Source: Hyphococcus luteus (GTDB taxonomy: Bacteria > Pseudomonadota > Alphaproteobacteria > Caulobacterales > Parvularculaceae). From it: 64,000 bases of DNA. The notes below the pieces were generated by a model. It was not told where the DNA came from, searched no databases, and saw only the letters and a program-made list of their open reading frames with translations. Below, in pieces: positions 17,324 to 26,725 of the stretch. A program made the position numbers and the translations under genes. Where the stretch lies: positions 558,001 through 622,000 of the forward strand of contig NZ_PJCH01000005.1 in the NCBI RefSeq assembly GCF_002943565.1, read 5' to 3'. Within the stretch, counting starts at the first letter, position 1. The number at the start of each line of letters is the position of its first letter.

Positions 17324-17707
17324 CTACATTTTTTCGACTTCGCGCTTGAAGCCGCGGCTGACGCCTTTTTTACGCGCGATCGTGTCCCAGCACTTTTCAA
17401 AACGGCTATTCGCCGTGACCGCCTCATTGAGGCTTTCCGCAGCCTCGTCGATGGCCGCGGCGTTTCCGCTTTCCAGCGCGTCGCCGAGCGCCTCGTAACG
17501 CGAGATCAGGATGTCGATCCGGCGGTTGTCGTTGCGGCCGAACTCTCCGCACTCGTCCGTGCGGTTGGCCGTAATGCGCCGCCAGTCAGCATCCGCGCTG
17601 TCAAACGCGCCGGGCACATAAGAGTCCTTAAGGCTCGCCGCATCGGCGAGGGCGTGGCCGCTGAGAAGCATCGCGCCGGCGAAGGCGAAAAGGGCTGTTT
17701 TTTTCAT
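17324..17707 (-). CDS. Small exported hypothetical protein (127 aa)
   Basis: No family recognised. A clear Sec signal peptide (MKKTALFAFAGAMLLSGHALA) precedes a ~105-residue mature protein. That part is helical and charged, with two cysteines (in TDECGEFG and FEKCWDT) that could form one disulfide in the periplasm. It is a single-gene unit, with a good intrinsic terminator downstream and an isolated promoter region upstream. Confidence 0.7.
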   Translation of the reverse strand: MKKTALFAFAGAMLLSGHALADAASLKDSYVPGAFDSADADWRRITANRTDECGEFGRNDNRRIDILISRYEALGDALESGNAAAIDEAAESLNEAVTANSRFEKCWDTIARKKGVSRGFKREVEKM

Positions 17708-18111
17708 CGGGGGTTCCTCCTGGGTTCAAACAAAAGCGCAACAATCCATCGCCGTCTCGTGCGCGGGGTTTTCGCACGAAGCACCGTATACAGATGAATT
17801 GCATGATGAAGCTAGAAAGCCGGGCGCGCCGCCGCAACAGCCTTTCGGCGAAGCGAAGCCTCCCTGCGCCAGAACCCATTTAAACGCGACGAACCGAAAA
17901 CGCAGCGGCGCTGTTTTCCGTCCCCAGGCGCAACGCATGCGGACCCGTCATGATATTTGTAAGACCGTCGCCGCGGAATGTTTCGCGTCGCAACAATGAA
18001 GACCGAAAGCCGCCCATGCGGTGAAACGAGAGCTCAATGCGGCGAAACGAAAAAGCCACGGCGCTAAAAACCGCCTATGCTTCTCCGCAACAGCACGAAA
18101 AGGGGCGAGAC
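17708..18111. other. 404-bp intergenic region, divergent promoters
   Basis: It lies between the small exported protein gene (minus) and the iorA-type gene (plus), so it must hold both promoters. I see no strong palindrome, repeat or RNA-like fold. The open frame at 17799-17999 lacks a ribosome site and has atypical composition. The stretch TGTTTCGCGTCGCAACA near 17978 superficially resembles parS but breaks the core. Confidence 0.5.
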
Positions 18112-18594
18112 ATGATCGGTCTTACAGTGAACGGCGAGAGACGGCGCTATGACGGCGATCCGGATATGCCGCTTTTGTGGTATCTGCGCGACTCGCTTGA
18201 CCTTAAAGGCGCCAAATTCGGCTGCGGCGCGGCGCTCTGCGGCGCCTGCACGGTGCATGTGAACGGGTCGGCCATGCGCTCCTGCGTTGCGCCCATGGCC
18301 TCGCTTGACGGCGCGGAGATCACCACCATCGAAGCGGTGAGCAAAAGCAAGGATGGGGGCGAGACCCTGCATCCCGTGCAGCAAGTCTGGCTCGACGAAG
18401 ACGTCGCCCAATGCGGCTACTGCCAGACCGGCCAGATCATGGCGGTGATCGACCTTCTCTCGCGCATCCCCGAGCCGACAGATGAAGACATCGACGCCAA
18501 TCTCACCAATATCTGCCGTTGCGGCACCTATTACCGGTTGAGAAAAGCCGTGCATCGCGCCGCTGCGGCCCTGAAAGAGGAGCGCGCCTCATGA
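18112..18594 (+). CDS. iorA: (2Fe-2S)-binding subunit of an isoquinoline 1-oxidoreductase-type molybdenum hydroxylase
   Basis: Small electron-transfer subunit of the xanthine oxidase superfamily. The 160 residues contain the plant-type ferredoxin cluster cysteines C38, C43, C46, C58 (GCGAALCGAC) and the second-cluster cysteines C101, C104, C135, C137 (CGYCQTGQ, NICRCGTYYR). The start at 18112 follows AGGGGCGAG; the frame open further upstream is not conserved in style. The stop overlaps the next start (ATGA), as expected for subunits made in equal amounts. Confidence 0.9.
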   Translation: MIGLTVNGERRRYDGDPDMPLLWYLRDSLDLKGAKFGCGAALCGACTVHVNGSAMRSCVAPMASLDGAEITTIEAVSKSKDGGETLHPVQQVWLDEDVAQCGYCQTGQIMAVIDLLSRIPEPTDEDIDANLTNICRCGTYYRLRKAVHRAAAALKEERAS

Positions 18595-20855
18595 ACGCTC
18601 CGCTCACCGCCACCCGCCGGGATCTTTTGCGCTACGCCGCCGCCGGCGGCGCCCTCGTCGTCGCCGCGCCGCTCGCCTCCTGCGCGCGGCCGTCATCCAC
18701 AGAAGAAACAGAAAGCGAAACCGGACCGTTTAAAGGAACCGTCGGGCCTTTCGTAATCATCAATCCCGACGACAGCGTCGTCATCGCTTTTCCCAATCCG
18801 GAAATGGGTCAGGGCGTCGACACCTCGCTCCCCATGCTCGTCGCCGAAGAGCTCGAAGCCGATTTCGACAAGGTCGAAACCGTGCAGATGCCGCTTGAAC
18901 TGAAGGTTGCGGAAGACGGCGAAGGCTTCGCCTGGAAATATGTGGGCCAGGGCTCGGGCGGCAGCTATTCCATCGTCGGCCATTGGGAGGCCCTGCGCCA
19001 GGCCGGCGCGCTCGCGCGCCATCTTCTCCTCGCCGCCGCGGCCGAACGCTGGAGCGTTCCCGTTGCAGAGCTTGCCGCGAAGAAAGGCGTCGTCAGCCAT
19101 GCGGCGTCCGGACAAAGCGCGCGCTATGGCGAGCTCGCCGAAGCGGCCGCAAACATCACCCCGCCACAGGACCCGCCGGCGCTGAAAGGGGCGAAAGACT
19201 TCACGCTGATCGGCACGGCGCAGAAGATGAAGAACGCCCGCGCCATCGTCACCGGCAAGGCGGTCTACGGCATCGACGCGCAAATGCGCGGCATGGTCCA
19301 TGCGGTGATGGCGCGCTGCCCCTATTTCGACGGGACCGCGATCTCCGTCGACGACAGCGCCGCGCGCGCCGTTCCCGGCGTCATCGATGTCGTGAAAGTG
19401 CGCCGCCCGGCGCTTGACGGGCCTTACGACGTTCAGGCCGAAGGCTACGCCGTCGTCGCTGAAAATCTCTGGGCGGCGATGAAAGGCCGGCGCGCCTTGA
19501 AGATCGAATGGGATCATGGTCCTTATGCGGATGAATCGTCCGACAGCTTCAGGGCCCATTGTTCCGAGTTGCTTGAAGGCGAAGGGCAGATCGTGCGCGA
19601 CGACGGCGATTTCGACGCCGCCATGGCGAACGCCGCCTCGGTTCACGAGGCGCGCTATTGGGAGCCCTATGTCAGCCATTCCCCGCTGGAGCCGCAAAAC
19701 TGTCTGGCGCATGTGCGCGAGGACGGCGTCGACATCATTGCGCCCACGCAAATGCCCGGCGGCGCCAACCGCATCGTCGCCAATGTTTTAGGCCGCGAGG
19801 ACCGGCTCAACATCAAGGTCCAGCCGACGCGGCTCGGCGGCGGCTTCGGGCGGCGGCTCTCCAACGATTATGTGGCTGAGGCCGCGCTCGTCAGCCAGGC
19901 TGTCGCGAAGCCGGTGAAGCTCTTCTGGACCCGCGACGACGATCTCCAGCATGACTTCTATCGCCCGGCGGGCATGCATCATCTGAAAGCGGCCTTCGAC
20001 GCCGACGGCAATCTCGTCGCCTGGACCCACCGCCTTGCGAGCGCGTCGAAATATTACCGTCGTCCCAATCTTCCGGAGACGGATTATTGGCAGGCCGAAC
20101 TCTATCCGGACGATTTTCCGGCCCATCTCGTCGAGAATTACCGGCTTGAATATTTCTCCGCGAAGTCGGGCGCGCCGCGCGGCTCCTGGCGGGCGCCGGC
20201 GCATACGGCAAATGCTTTCGTGGTGCAGAGCTTCCTCGATGAAATCGCCGAGAGCCGCGGCGAAAACCCGCTCGATTTGCGCTTGCGGCTTCTCGGCGCG
20301 CCGCGCGAACTTCCCTATGACGGCCATGGCGGGCCGGTCTTCAATCCGGGCCGTCTCGCCGCGGTTTTAAAACTCGCGGCGGAAAAGGGCGGCTATGGAG
20401 AAGCCATGGGCCCGGGCCGGGGCCGCGGGATTTCCGGCCATTTCACCTTCGGCGGTTATGTGGCCGAGGTCGTTGATGTGGACGTCGACGAGAATGGAAA
20501 TTTGCGCGTCCCGCGCGTCGTCGCAGCGGTCGATATCGGCACGGTGGTGAACCCCAACGGCGTCGCCGCCCAGCTTGAATCCGGCGTCAATGACGGGCTG
20601 TCGACGGCGCTGCGCCTAGCGATCAATGTCGAGGGCGGACGCGTCACCAACGAGAATTTCGACAGCTATCGGCTGATGCGCATGGCCGACGCGCCGCCGG
20701 TCGTCGAAACCCACATCATCGACAATGGCGATGCGCCGTCCGGCATGGGCGAAATGGGCCTGCCGCCGCTGGCCCCGGCCCTGGCCGAAGCGATCTTCCA
20801 GGCGACGGGCAAGCGCATCCGCGCGCTTCCCATCGCCGATCAGTTGAAAGCCTAG
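18591..20855 (+). CDS. iorB: Molybdopterin-binding subunit, isoquinoline 1-oxidoreductase beta-type
   Basis: Large catalytic subunit of an exported aldehyde oxidase/xanthine dehydrogenase-family hydroxylase. The 754-residue product starts with a twin-arginine signal (TRRDLLRYAAAGGALVVAAPLASC) that could also be a Tat lipoprotein signal. It holds family motifs PNPEMGQGVDTSLPMLVAEEL, QPTRLGGGFGRR and GEMGLPPLAPALAEAIF, the last containing the usual catalytic Glu region. It pairs with the 2Fe-2S subunit; electrons would pass to a cytochrome not encoded nearby. The substrate is unknown. Its stop shares CTAG with the convergent lipoprotein gene. Confidence 0.9.
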   Translation: MNAPLTATRRDLLRYAAAGGALVVAAPLASCARPSSTEETESETGPFKGTVGPFVIINPDDSVVIAFPNPEMGQGVDTSLPMLVAEELEADFDKVETVQMPLELKVAEDGEGFAWKYVGQGSGGSYSIVGHWEALRQAGALARHLLLAAAAERWSVPVAELAAKKGVVSHAASGQSARYGELAEAAANITPPQDPPALKGAKDFTLIGTAQKMKNARAIVTGKAVYGIDAQMRGMVHAVMARCPYFDGTAISVDDSAARAVPGVIDVVKVRRPALDGPYDVQAEGYAVVAENLWAAMKGRRALKIEWDHGPYADESSDSFRAHCSELLEGEGQIVRDDGDFDAAMANAASVHEARYWEPYVSHSPLEPQNCLAHVREDGVDIIAPTQMPGGANRIVANVLGREDRLNIKVQPTRLGGGFGRRLSNDYVAEAALVSQAVAKPVKLFWTRDDDLQHDFYRPAGMHHLKAAFDADGNLVAWTHRLASASKYYRRPNLPETDYWQAELYPDDFPAHLVENYRLEYFSAKSGAPRGSWRAPAHTANAFVVQSFLDEIAESRGENPLDLRLRLLGAPRELPYDGHGGPVFNPGRLAAVLKLAAEKGGYGEAMGPGRGRGISGHFTFGGYVAEVVDVDVDENGNLRVPRVVAAVDIGTVVNPNGVAAQLESGVNDGLSTALRLAINVEGGRVTNENFDSYRLMRMADAPPVVETHIIDNGDAPSGMGEMGLPPLAPALAEAIFQATGKRIRALPIADQLKA

Positions 20856-21502
20856 TCGCCGGCGCTCTCTTCCCCGGCGTCGTCCATGTCGGTTTCCATG
20901 GGCTCCTGAGAAACGGCGTCTTCGTCTTCCATTGCTTCGCCGGACGTTTCTTCCATGGCGTCCGCTTCGGCCGCGCTTTCGTCGTCATTCGCACCTTCAT
21001 CGATCACAATGAAATCGCCAGCTTTCTTGTCCGCTTCTTCGGCTTCTTTTTCCGCGCGTTTTTTATCTTCTTCGCTGAGGACGATCCGTGACTCCTTGTC
21101 GGACTCGAGCGGCTCCAGTTCTGCGATCAGCGGGTTGGGGCGAAGATCGAGATTGGCGCCCGTGCCGGCGTCCACGCCGATGCCGATAAGCCCGCCGGCG
21201 AGAACATTGCCGGCGCCGGAGGCGACCCCACCGCCGGTCACCCTGGGCTGCAGCACGCCGGTTACCGGCTTATAGCCATCCAGCGCAAACTCAGCATTCC
21301 ATTCGCGCTTTCTTTTCAGTTCAAGCTCGCATGGCGTGACGCAGTCAAACGGCCCAAGCTTGTCGGCGCTGATGGACTCGACCGTGACGGTCGCGCCGTC
21401 AGGCGTGCTTTCAAATTTTGCGTTGTCCTTCGTGCCGCGGATCACGGTTGCGCAACCCGACGCACACAGCGCGGCGGCTGCGATCAAGATTATTTTTTGC
21501 AT
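20852..21502 (-). CDS. Lipoprotein with PEGA-like domain and acidic tail
   Basis: A 216-residue predicted lipoprotein (ASGC lipobox after MQKIILIAAAALC). A small beta domain follows (FESTPDGATVTVES ... CVTPCELELKRKREWNAEFALDGYKP), which resembles PEGA-type surface domains. Then come a Gly-rich hydrophobic stretch and a very acidic, probably disordered C-terminus rich in Glu, Asp, Ala and Met. I chose the ATG at 21502 as the true signal start; an earlier ATG adds eight charged residues. It overlaps the iorB stop by 4 bp, tail to tail. Function unknown. Confidence 0.7.
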   Translation of the reverse strand: MQKIILIAAAALCASGCATVIRGTKDNAKFESTPDGATVTVESISADKLGPFDCVTPCELELKRKREWNAEFALDGYKPVTGVLQPRVTGGGVASGAGNVLAGGLIGIGVDAGTGANLDLRPNPLIAELEPLESDKESRIVLSEEDKKRAEKEAEEADKKAGDFIVIDEGANDDESAAEADAMEETSGEAMEDEDAVSQEPMETDMDDAGEESAGD

Positions 21503-21790
21503 GGGACCCCTTTTTTCCCTCTCCACTTGAAGAGACTAACTGAAGGCTAGAAAAAAGATAGAAAATTATTGCACTGATATTTCAGCCGCTTGTGTATTGC
21601 ACCGGCAATGTCCGGCGCATGCGGCCTTGCTGTCATGAACCCGCATATCCCGCGCTCGCCTTGTCCGGCCTCCCTTGCGCCCGAACATCCATATGCGCTG
21701 GCGACCCGCCGCGCGCTTGGCTCGCAAACCAGCTTCGCCTCAACGGCATGGAGTCATTCAGTTTTTCTCGGCATGGGATCAGGAAATGAA

Positions 21791-21811
21791 TTGCGAATAA
21801 TTCTCATTTGC
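21791..21811. promoter_or_regulatory. Fur-like box 1 upstream of the TonB receptor
   Basis: The core GCGAATAATTCTCATTTGC is an imperfect palindrome close to the Fur consensus (AT-rich GATAAT-type hexamers). It lies about 80 bp before the receptor start. Siderophore receptor plus piuC downstream makes iron repression the natural reading. Confidence 0.65.
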
Positions 21812-21842
21812 CATTGACTCTGGCCGACCCCGCCTCCAAAAA

Positions 21843-21865
21843 CTGCGAATTGTTCGCATTTGCAG
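21843..21865. promoter_or_regulatory. Fur-like box 2 upstream of the TonB receptor
   Basis: CTGCGAATTG/TTCGCATTTGCAG contains CTGC...GCAG arms around GCGAA..TTCGC. It shares the GCGAAT and CATTTGC words with box 1, 52 bp away, and lies 25-47 bp before the start codon. Confidence 0.6.
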
Positions 21866-21889
21866 TAATCAGGAACGGGGATTTGGGCG

Positions 21890-24106
21890 ATGAAAGACGA
21901 TAGTGAGCAACAGAGCGCGCACGGCAAGAATGCGGCGTTTTACGGCACCGCAATGGCGCTGTTCGCCGCGGCCGGGGCGGCCCAGCAGCCGGCCCAGGCG
22001 CAGGAAACCGCGCTCGCTTATGCCAATGTCAGCGACGAGATTTTCGTCGAGGGCAAGAACGGATCCTACAAGCTCGAAACCGACTCCCCGAAATACACGG
22101 CCGATCTTGTCGACACCCCGCGCGCCATTTCCGTTATCGGCGAGGACATCATGCGCGACCTTGCTGCCACGTCGCTCACTGACGCGCTGCGCACCGTGCC
22201 GGGCATCACCATGGCCATGGGCGAAGGCGGCCAGCCTTTCGCCGACCGGCCTTTTATCCGCGGCAGCGAGTCGACCTCCGGCCTCCTCGTCGACGGGTTG
22301 CGCGATTCCAGCGCCCAGTCCCGCGACGTCTATAATCTCGAACAGATCGAAGTCGCCAAGGGCCCTAACGGCGCGTTCGCCGGCCGCGGCGCGCCGGGCG
22401 GTTCGATTAATCTGGTCACCAAGAAAGCCAAGGACGAAACCGGCGTCAGCGGTCTCGTGCGCGCCGGCAACGCCAAGCAAAAGCGCGGCGAAATCGACCT
22501 CAATGTCGCCGCAACGGAGAATTTCGCGCTGCGCCTCAACGCCATGTGGCAGAATTCCGAAGTTCCCGGCCGCGACGCCGTTTTTGACGACCGCTGGGGG
22601 ATCGCGCCTTCCGTCACATGGGGCTTTAACGGTCCGACGCGGGTCACGGCGAGCTATGAGCATTACGAAGGCGACGGGCTGATCGATTACGGCCACCCCC
22701 TCGATCCCGTCACGGGCGAGCCCATCGCCGACATCGATCCCGATAATTTCTACGGGCTTGTGGCGCGCGACTTCAACCGGACCGAACTTGACGCCGGCCT
22801 TTTGACGATCTCTCATGACTTGAACGACAACGTCACCATACGGAACATCACCCGCTATGCGGAATCGTCGACGGACTACATCGCCTCGAACCCGGACGAC
22901 AGCCAGGGCAATGTCGTCAACGGCCTCGTCGTGCGCAATGTGAAAAGCAACAACTCGAACAACGAAACCATCGTCAGCCAGACCGACCTGACGGCGCGCT
23001 TTAAAACCGGCGGTCTGGAACACTCCATCGCAAGCGGCTTCGAGATTGCAAACGAAGAAACCGTGCGCGCCACTTACGAGGTGGAGCAGGTTGACGCGAA
23101 TGGCGACCCGATCCCGCGCGGCGGCTGCGATCTCGTGGGCGCGGGCGCGCCGAGCGGCTATAATTGCACCGGTCTTTACAACCCCGACCCTTACGATCCC
23201 TGGACAGGCGCAATTTCCTTACGCGAACCGACGACCACCGAAGTCGACACGCTCGGCGCCTATATTTTCGACACTGTCACGGTGACGCAGAAGCTTCTCA
23301 TCAATTTCGGCCTGCGCTGGGACAAGTTCGACACCGAGACCTCTTCCGGCCTCTCCAACAAGGACGACTTCCTGACCTATCAGGCCGGCGTCGTTTACAA
23401 GCCGACCGAAAATTCGAGCCTTTACGCCTCCTACGGAACATCCACGAGCCCGTCGGGCGTCACCGCCGGGGACGGCGGCGAGAACATCAACACGCGCAAC
23501 GAAGATCTCGAACCGGAAAAGGGCCGCAACTACGAACTCGGCGCCAAGGTGGAGCTTTTCGGCGAGCGGCTGGCGCTGAACGCCGCGCTTTTCCGCACCG
23601 AAATCGTCGACGATCATGTGGCGACCGCCGCCGGGCGCGGCGCCCCGCAGGAAGCGATCGGCGAGACGCGGGTGCAAGGCTTTGAGCTGAGCGCGGCCGG
23701 CCATATCCTTCCCAACTGGAGCATCTTCGGCGGCTACAGCTATCTCGACAGCGAGATCATCGACGCCGGTCCGGTCAACACCGATACGGTCGGCAACAAA
23801 CTGCCGAACACGCCCGAACACAGTTTCAGCATGTGGACGACCTATAAACCGGTTGACCGGCTCTCTCTCGGCGGCGGCGTCAATTACGCTTCCGAACGCT
23901 TCGGCGACACCGGCAACACCAAACGCGTCGACGGCTATGTGCGCCTCGATGCGGCGGCGACTTATGTCCTGACCGATAACATCGCGCTTCAGCTCAATGT
24001 CCAGAACCTGACGGATAAACGCTATTACGAGCGCGTTTACGTCACGCACATGGCGACCGTCGCGCCGGGCCGCTCGATCACCGGCACAGTGCGTTTCAAT
24101 TTCTAG
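21890..24106 (+). CDS. TonB-dependent siderophore receptor (Fiu-like)
   Basis: Outer-membrane barrel importing ferric siderophore with TonB energy. The 738-residue precursor has an N-terminal signal ending near AQAQETA, a plug domain ([54 protein letters not shown]) and a 22-strand barrel ending in the aromatic terminal Phe (TGTVRFNF). The plug motifs and piuC next door point to a catecholate receptor of the Fiu type. Two Fur-like boxes sit upstream. Confidence 0.92.
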   Translation: MKDDSEQQSAHGKNAAFYGTAMALFAAAGAAQQPAQAQETALAYANVSDEIFVEGKNGSYKLETDSPKYTADLVDTPRAISVIGEDIMRDLAATSLTDALRTVPGITMAMGEGGQPFADRPFIRGSESTSGLLVDGLRDSSAQSRDVYNLEQIEVAKGPNGAFAGRGAPGGSINLVTKKAKDETGVSGLVRAGNAKQKRGEIDLNVAATENFALRLNAMWQNSEVPGRDAVFDDRWGIAPSVTWGFNGPTRVTASYEHYEGDGLIDYGHPLDPVTGEPIADIDPDNFYGLVARDFNRTELDAGLLTISHDLNDNVTIRNITRYAESSTDYIASNPDDSQGNVVNGLVVRNVKSNNSNNETIVSQTDLTARFKTGGLEHSIASGFEIANEETVRATYEVEQVDANGDPIPRGGCDLVGAGAPSGYNCTGLYNPDPYDPWTGAISLREPTTTEVDTLGAYIFDTVTVTQKLLINFGLRWDKFDTETSSGLSNKDDFLTYQAGVVYKPTENSSLYASYGTSTSPSGVTAGDGGENINTRNEDLEPEKGRNYELGAKVELFGERLALNAALFRTEIVDDHVATAAGRGAPQEAIGETRVQGFELSAAGHILPNWSIFGGYSYLDSEIIDAGPVNTDTVGNKLPNTPEHSFSMWTTYKPVDRLSLGGGVNYASERFGDTGNTKRVDGYVRLDAAATYVLTDNIALQLNVQNLTDKRYYERVYVTHMATVAPGRSITGTVRFNF

Positions 24107-24123
24107 CCCTCCCTGCTAGTCTT

Positions 24124-24155
24124 GCGGCTTTCTGCTCTCATGGGCGGAAAGCCGC
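24124..24155 (+). terminator. Hairpin between receptor and piuC
   Basis: GCGGCTTTC (24124-24132) and GAAAGCCGC (24147-24155) form a 9-bp perfect stem followed by TTTCCTTT. It lies between the receptor stop and the piuC start 20 bp on, so it could end or attenuate the receptor transcript or stabilise its 3' end. Confidence 0.6.
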
Positions 24156-24174
24156 TTTCCTTTGGATTTCACCC

Positions 24175-24855
24175 ATGCTCGTCAAAATTCCCGATGTCTT
24201 GAGCGCCGGCCAGCTCGCAAAAATCCGCGCGCTTCTCGACGCGGCCGAATGGGTCGACGGCAATGTCACCTCGGGCGCCCAGGCCGCGCGCGCCAAGCGC
24301 AACGACCAGCTTGCGCCCGGATCGCCGGAGGGAAAACAGGCCGGCGAGATGGTGCTCGACGCGCTGCAGGCGAACCCGACTTTCATCTCCGCCGCATTGC
24401 CGCACAGGGTCTACCCGCCCTTGTTCAACCGTTATTCCGGCGGCCAGAATTTCGGCAATCATGTGGACAACGCCATCCGTCCGCTGCCGGGGTCCGACCA
24501 ACGCATCCGCACCGATGTCTCGACGACGCTGTTCCTTTGCGAGCCCGACGAATATGACGGCGGCGAACTGATTATAGACGACACCTATGGCGCGCATTCG
24601 GTGAAACTGCCCGCGGGGCACATGGTCGTTTATCCGTCGTCGAGCCTTCACCGCGTGGCGCCGGTGACGCGCGGCGCGCGCATCGCGTCGTTTTTCTGGT
24701 CGCAAAGCATGGTGCGCGACGACGGCGAGCGCACCTTGTTGTTCGAGCTGGATCAATCGATCCAGTCGCTCTATCGCAGCCAGCCCGAAAGCCCGGAGAT
24801 CGTGCGCCTCACGGGCGTTTATCACAATCTCATCCGGCGCTGGTCGCAGGTTTAA
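24175..24855 (+). CDS. piuC: Fe2+-dependent PKHD-type dioxygenase PiuC (YbiX)
   Basis: 2-oxoglutarate/Fe(II) hydroxylase of the PKHD family that regularly accompanies Fiu/PiuA siderophore receptors; its exact substrate is not established. The 226-residue protein shows the facial triad H96-x-D98 (NHVDNAIR) and H159, with the 2-oxoglutarate-binding R169. It also has the family sequence [15 protein letters not shown] and [13 protein letters not shown]. It follows the receptor by 69 bp and would be iron-repressed with it. Confidence 0.92.
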   Translation: MLVKIPDVLSAGQLAKIRALLDAAEWVDGNVTSGAQAARAKRNDQLAPGSPEGKQAGEMVLDALQANPTFISAALPHRVYPPLFNRYSGGQNFGNHVDNAIRPLPGSDQRIRTDVSTTLFLCEPDEYDGGELIIDDTYGAHSVKLPAGHMVVYPSSSLHRVAPVTRGARIASFFWSQSMVRDDGERTLLFELDQSIQSLYRSQPESPEIVRLTGVYHNLIRRWSQV

Positions 24856-24940
24856 AGCCCGCCATTCCCGACCGCCAAGCTTGTTCCAGGCCATGGCGCA
24901 TGCGACCCTCCCGCGTGAATGTCACGGACGGGAGGCTCTC

Positions 24941-26725
24941 ATGAATGCTGTGAAACGAAACGCCGGACTTTTCTTCGCCATTGCGCTCGCCCTGGCGCCT
25001 TTCGGCGCCGTTCAGGCTGAAGACCCGTCGCTGGGGGCGGGCGGGCGCCCGGTGGGCGCCGACTGGTCGCGCAGCCCCGTCTATGCCCAGCACGGCATGG
25101 CGGCGACCGCACAGCCGCTGGCGAGCCAGATCGCCATCGACATCCTGAAACAAGGCGGCAGCGCGGCGGACGCCGCCATCGCGGTGAACGCCGCGCTCGG
25201 GCTGATGGAGCCGACGGGCTGCGGGCTCGGCGGCGATCTTTTCGCCATTGTCTGGGACCCGAAAACCGGAAAACTGCACGGCCTCAACGCCTCGGGCCGC
25301 GCGCCCATGGGCCGCACGCTTGAAGAAACGAAAATGAAATCCGCTGCGATCATGGGCGAGGGCGAAGGCATTCCGCCCTTCGGCCATCTGCCGGTCTCCG
25401 TGCCCGGAACGGCGAGCGGCTGGTTCGCGCTGCATCAGAAATTCGGAAAGCTTCCCATGCGGACAATCCTGGCGCCGGCCATCGATTACGCGGAAAACGG
25501 TTTCCCCGTTTCGCCAGTGATCGCCGAATATCTCCGGATGAATCTCGCGCGCTTCGAAGAGTATGAGGAGATGATCGACGAGTTCGACAACGCCCGCGCG
25601 ATCTGGTTCGCCGACGGCGCGCCTCAAGCCGGCGAAGTTTTCAAAAACCCGGCTCTGGCAAACACCTATAAACTGCTCGCCAAAAAAGGCCGGAAAGCCT
25701 TTTACGAGGGGGAAGTCGCCGAGACCATCGACGCCTATATGAAGCGGATTGGCGGCGATCTTCGCTATGAGGATTTCGCCGCGCATGAAGCGAACTGGGT
25801 GGAGCCTGGCTGCGTCGATTACAGGGGATATGACGTGTGCGAATTGCCGCCGAACGGGCAAGGGTTCGCGGCGCTGCAAATGCTCAACATCCTGAAAAAT
25901 GTCGATCTGACGCAATGGCCGCGCGCTTCGGCGGAAGTTTTCCATTACATGGTGGAGGCCAAGCGCCTCGCTTTTGAAGATCTTGCGAAATTCTACGCCG
26001 ATCCCGACTTCGCCGAGATTCCCCTCGACTGGCTGCTCTCCGAAGACTACGGCGCGGAACGGTTCGCGCTGATCGATCCTGAAAAAGCCATGACCGACCC
26101 GGCGCCGGGAACCCCGCCGTCGACCATCGACGGCGAAGGCGACACCACCTATTTCACTGTCGCCGACAAGGACGGCATGATGGTCTCGCTGATCCAGTCG
26201 AACTATCGCGGGATGGGCTCGGGGCTTTCCCCCGACGGGCTCGGCTTCATGCTGCAGGACCGCGGCGAGCTCTTCTCCCTCGATCCGGATCATCCGAACG
26301 CCTATGCGCCGGGCAAGCGCCCGTTTCACACCATCATTCCGGCTTTCGTCATGAAGGACGGCGCGCCCTTCATGTCCTTCGGTCTCATGGGCGGCGGCAT
26401 GCAGCCCCAGGGCCATGTGCAGGTGCTGGTCAACATGATCGATTACGGTATGAACGTGCAGGAGGCGGGCGACGCCGCGCGTTTCCATCATTCAGGCGGG
26501 CGCAGCCCCACAGGGCTTCACGGCGATCCCGTCGGCGAGCTCGATCTCGAACCGGGCGTGCCGTCCGAGACCGTCGCGAAACTGAAAGCCATGGGCCACA
26601 AGGTCAAGATCGTCGATGACGGAATCGTCTTCGGCGGCTATGAGGCGATCCAGCGCGATTCTAAAACCGGCGTTTATTCCGGCGCCACGGAAATGCGCAA
26701 GGACGGAACCGTGGCGGGATATTAA
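24941..26725 (+). CDS. ggt: Gamma-glutamyltransferase family enzyme
   Basis: Ntn-hydrolase that cleaves gamma-glutamyl amides such as glutathione, usually in the periplasm. The 594-residue precursor has a signal peptide (FFAIALALAPFGAVQA) and a large chain. The autoprocessing site is D401-T402-T403 (GEGDTTYFTVAD), with Thr402 the new N-terminal nucleophile. The downstream GMGSGLSPDGLGFMLQDRG loop is that of the YwrD-like or cephalosporin-acylase-like branch, so the donor may not be glutathione. The ATG at 24941 follows GGGAGG. Confidence 0.9.
   Translation: MNAVKRNAGLFFAIALALAPFGAVQAEDPSLGAGGRPVGADWSRSPVYAQHGMAATAQPLASQIAIDILKQGGSAADAAIAVNAALGLMEPTGCGLGGDLFAIVWDPKTGKLHGLNASGRAPMGRTLEETKMKSAAIMGEGEGIPPFGHLPVSVPGTASGWFALHQKFGKLPMRTILAPAIDYAENGFPVSPVIAEYLRMNLARFEEYEEMIDEFDNARAIWFADGAPQAGEVFKNPALANTYKLLAKKGRKAFYEGEVAETIDAYMKRIGGDLRYEDFAAHEANWVEPGCVDYRGYDVCELPPNGQGFAALQMLNILKNVDLTQWPRASAEVFHYMVEAKRLAFEDLAKFYADPDFAEIPLDWLLSEDYGAERFALIDPEKAMTDPAPGTPPSTIDGEGDTTYFTVADKDGMMVSLIQSNYRGMGSGLSPDGLGFMLQDRGELFSLDPDHPNAYAPGKRPFHTIIPAFVMKDGAPFMSFGLMGGGMQPQGHVQVLVNMIDYGMNVQEAGDAARFHHSGGRSPTGLHGDPVGELDLEPGVPSETVAKLKAMGHKVKIVDDGIVFGGYEAIQRDSKTGVYSGATEMRKDGTVAGY

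Larger units (their letters stand above)
21503..21889. other. 387-bp intergenic region with iron-responsive sites
   Basis: Divergent region between the PEGA-like lipoprotein gene and the TonB receptor gene. The 100 bp nearest the receptor carry two Fur-like palindromes, annotated separately. The remainder (21540-21780) contains no gene or repeat I can support; short open frames there lack ribosome sites. Confidence 0.5.

Noticed and set aside
17978-17994. parS-like TGTTTCGCGTCGCAACA
   Set aside because: Three core mismatches and wrong length; no symmetry.
17799-17999. 66-codon frame in the iorA upstream region
   Set aside because: No ribosome site, no conserved features, and it spans likely promoter DNA.
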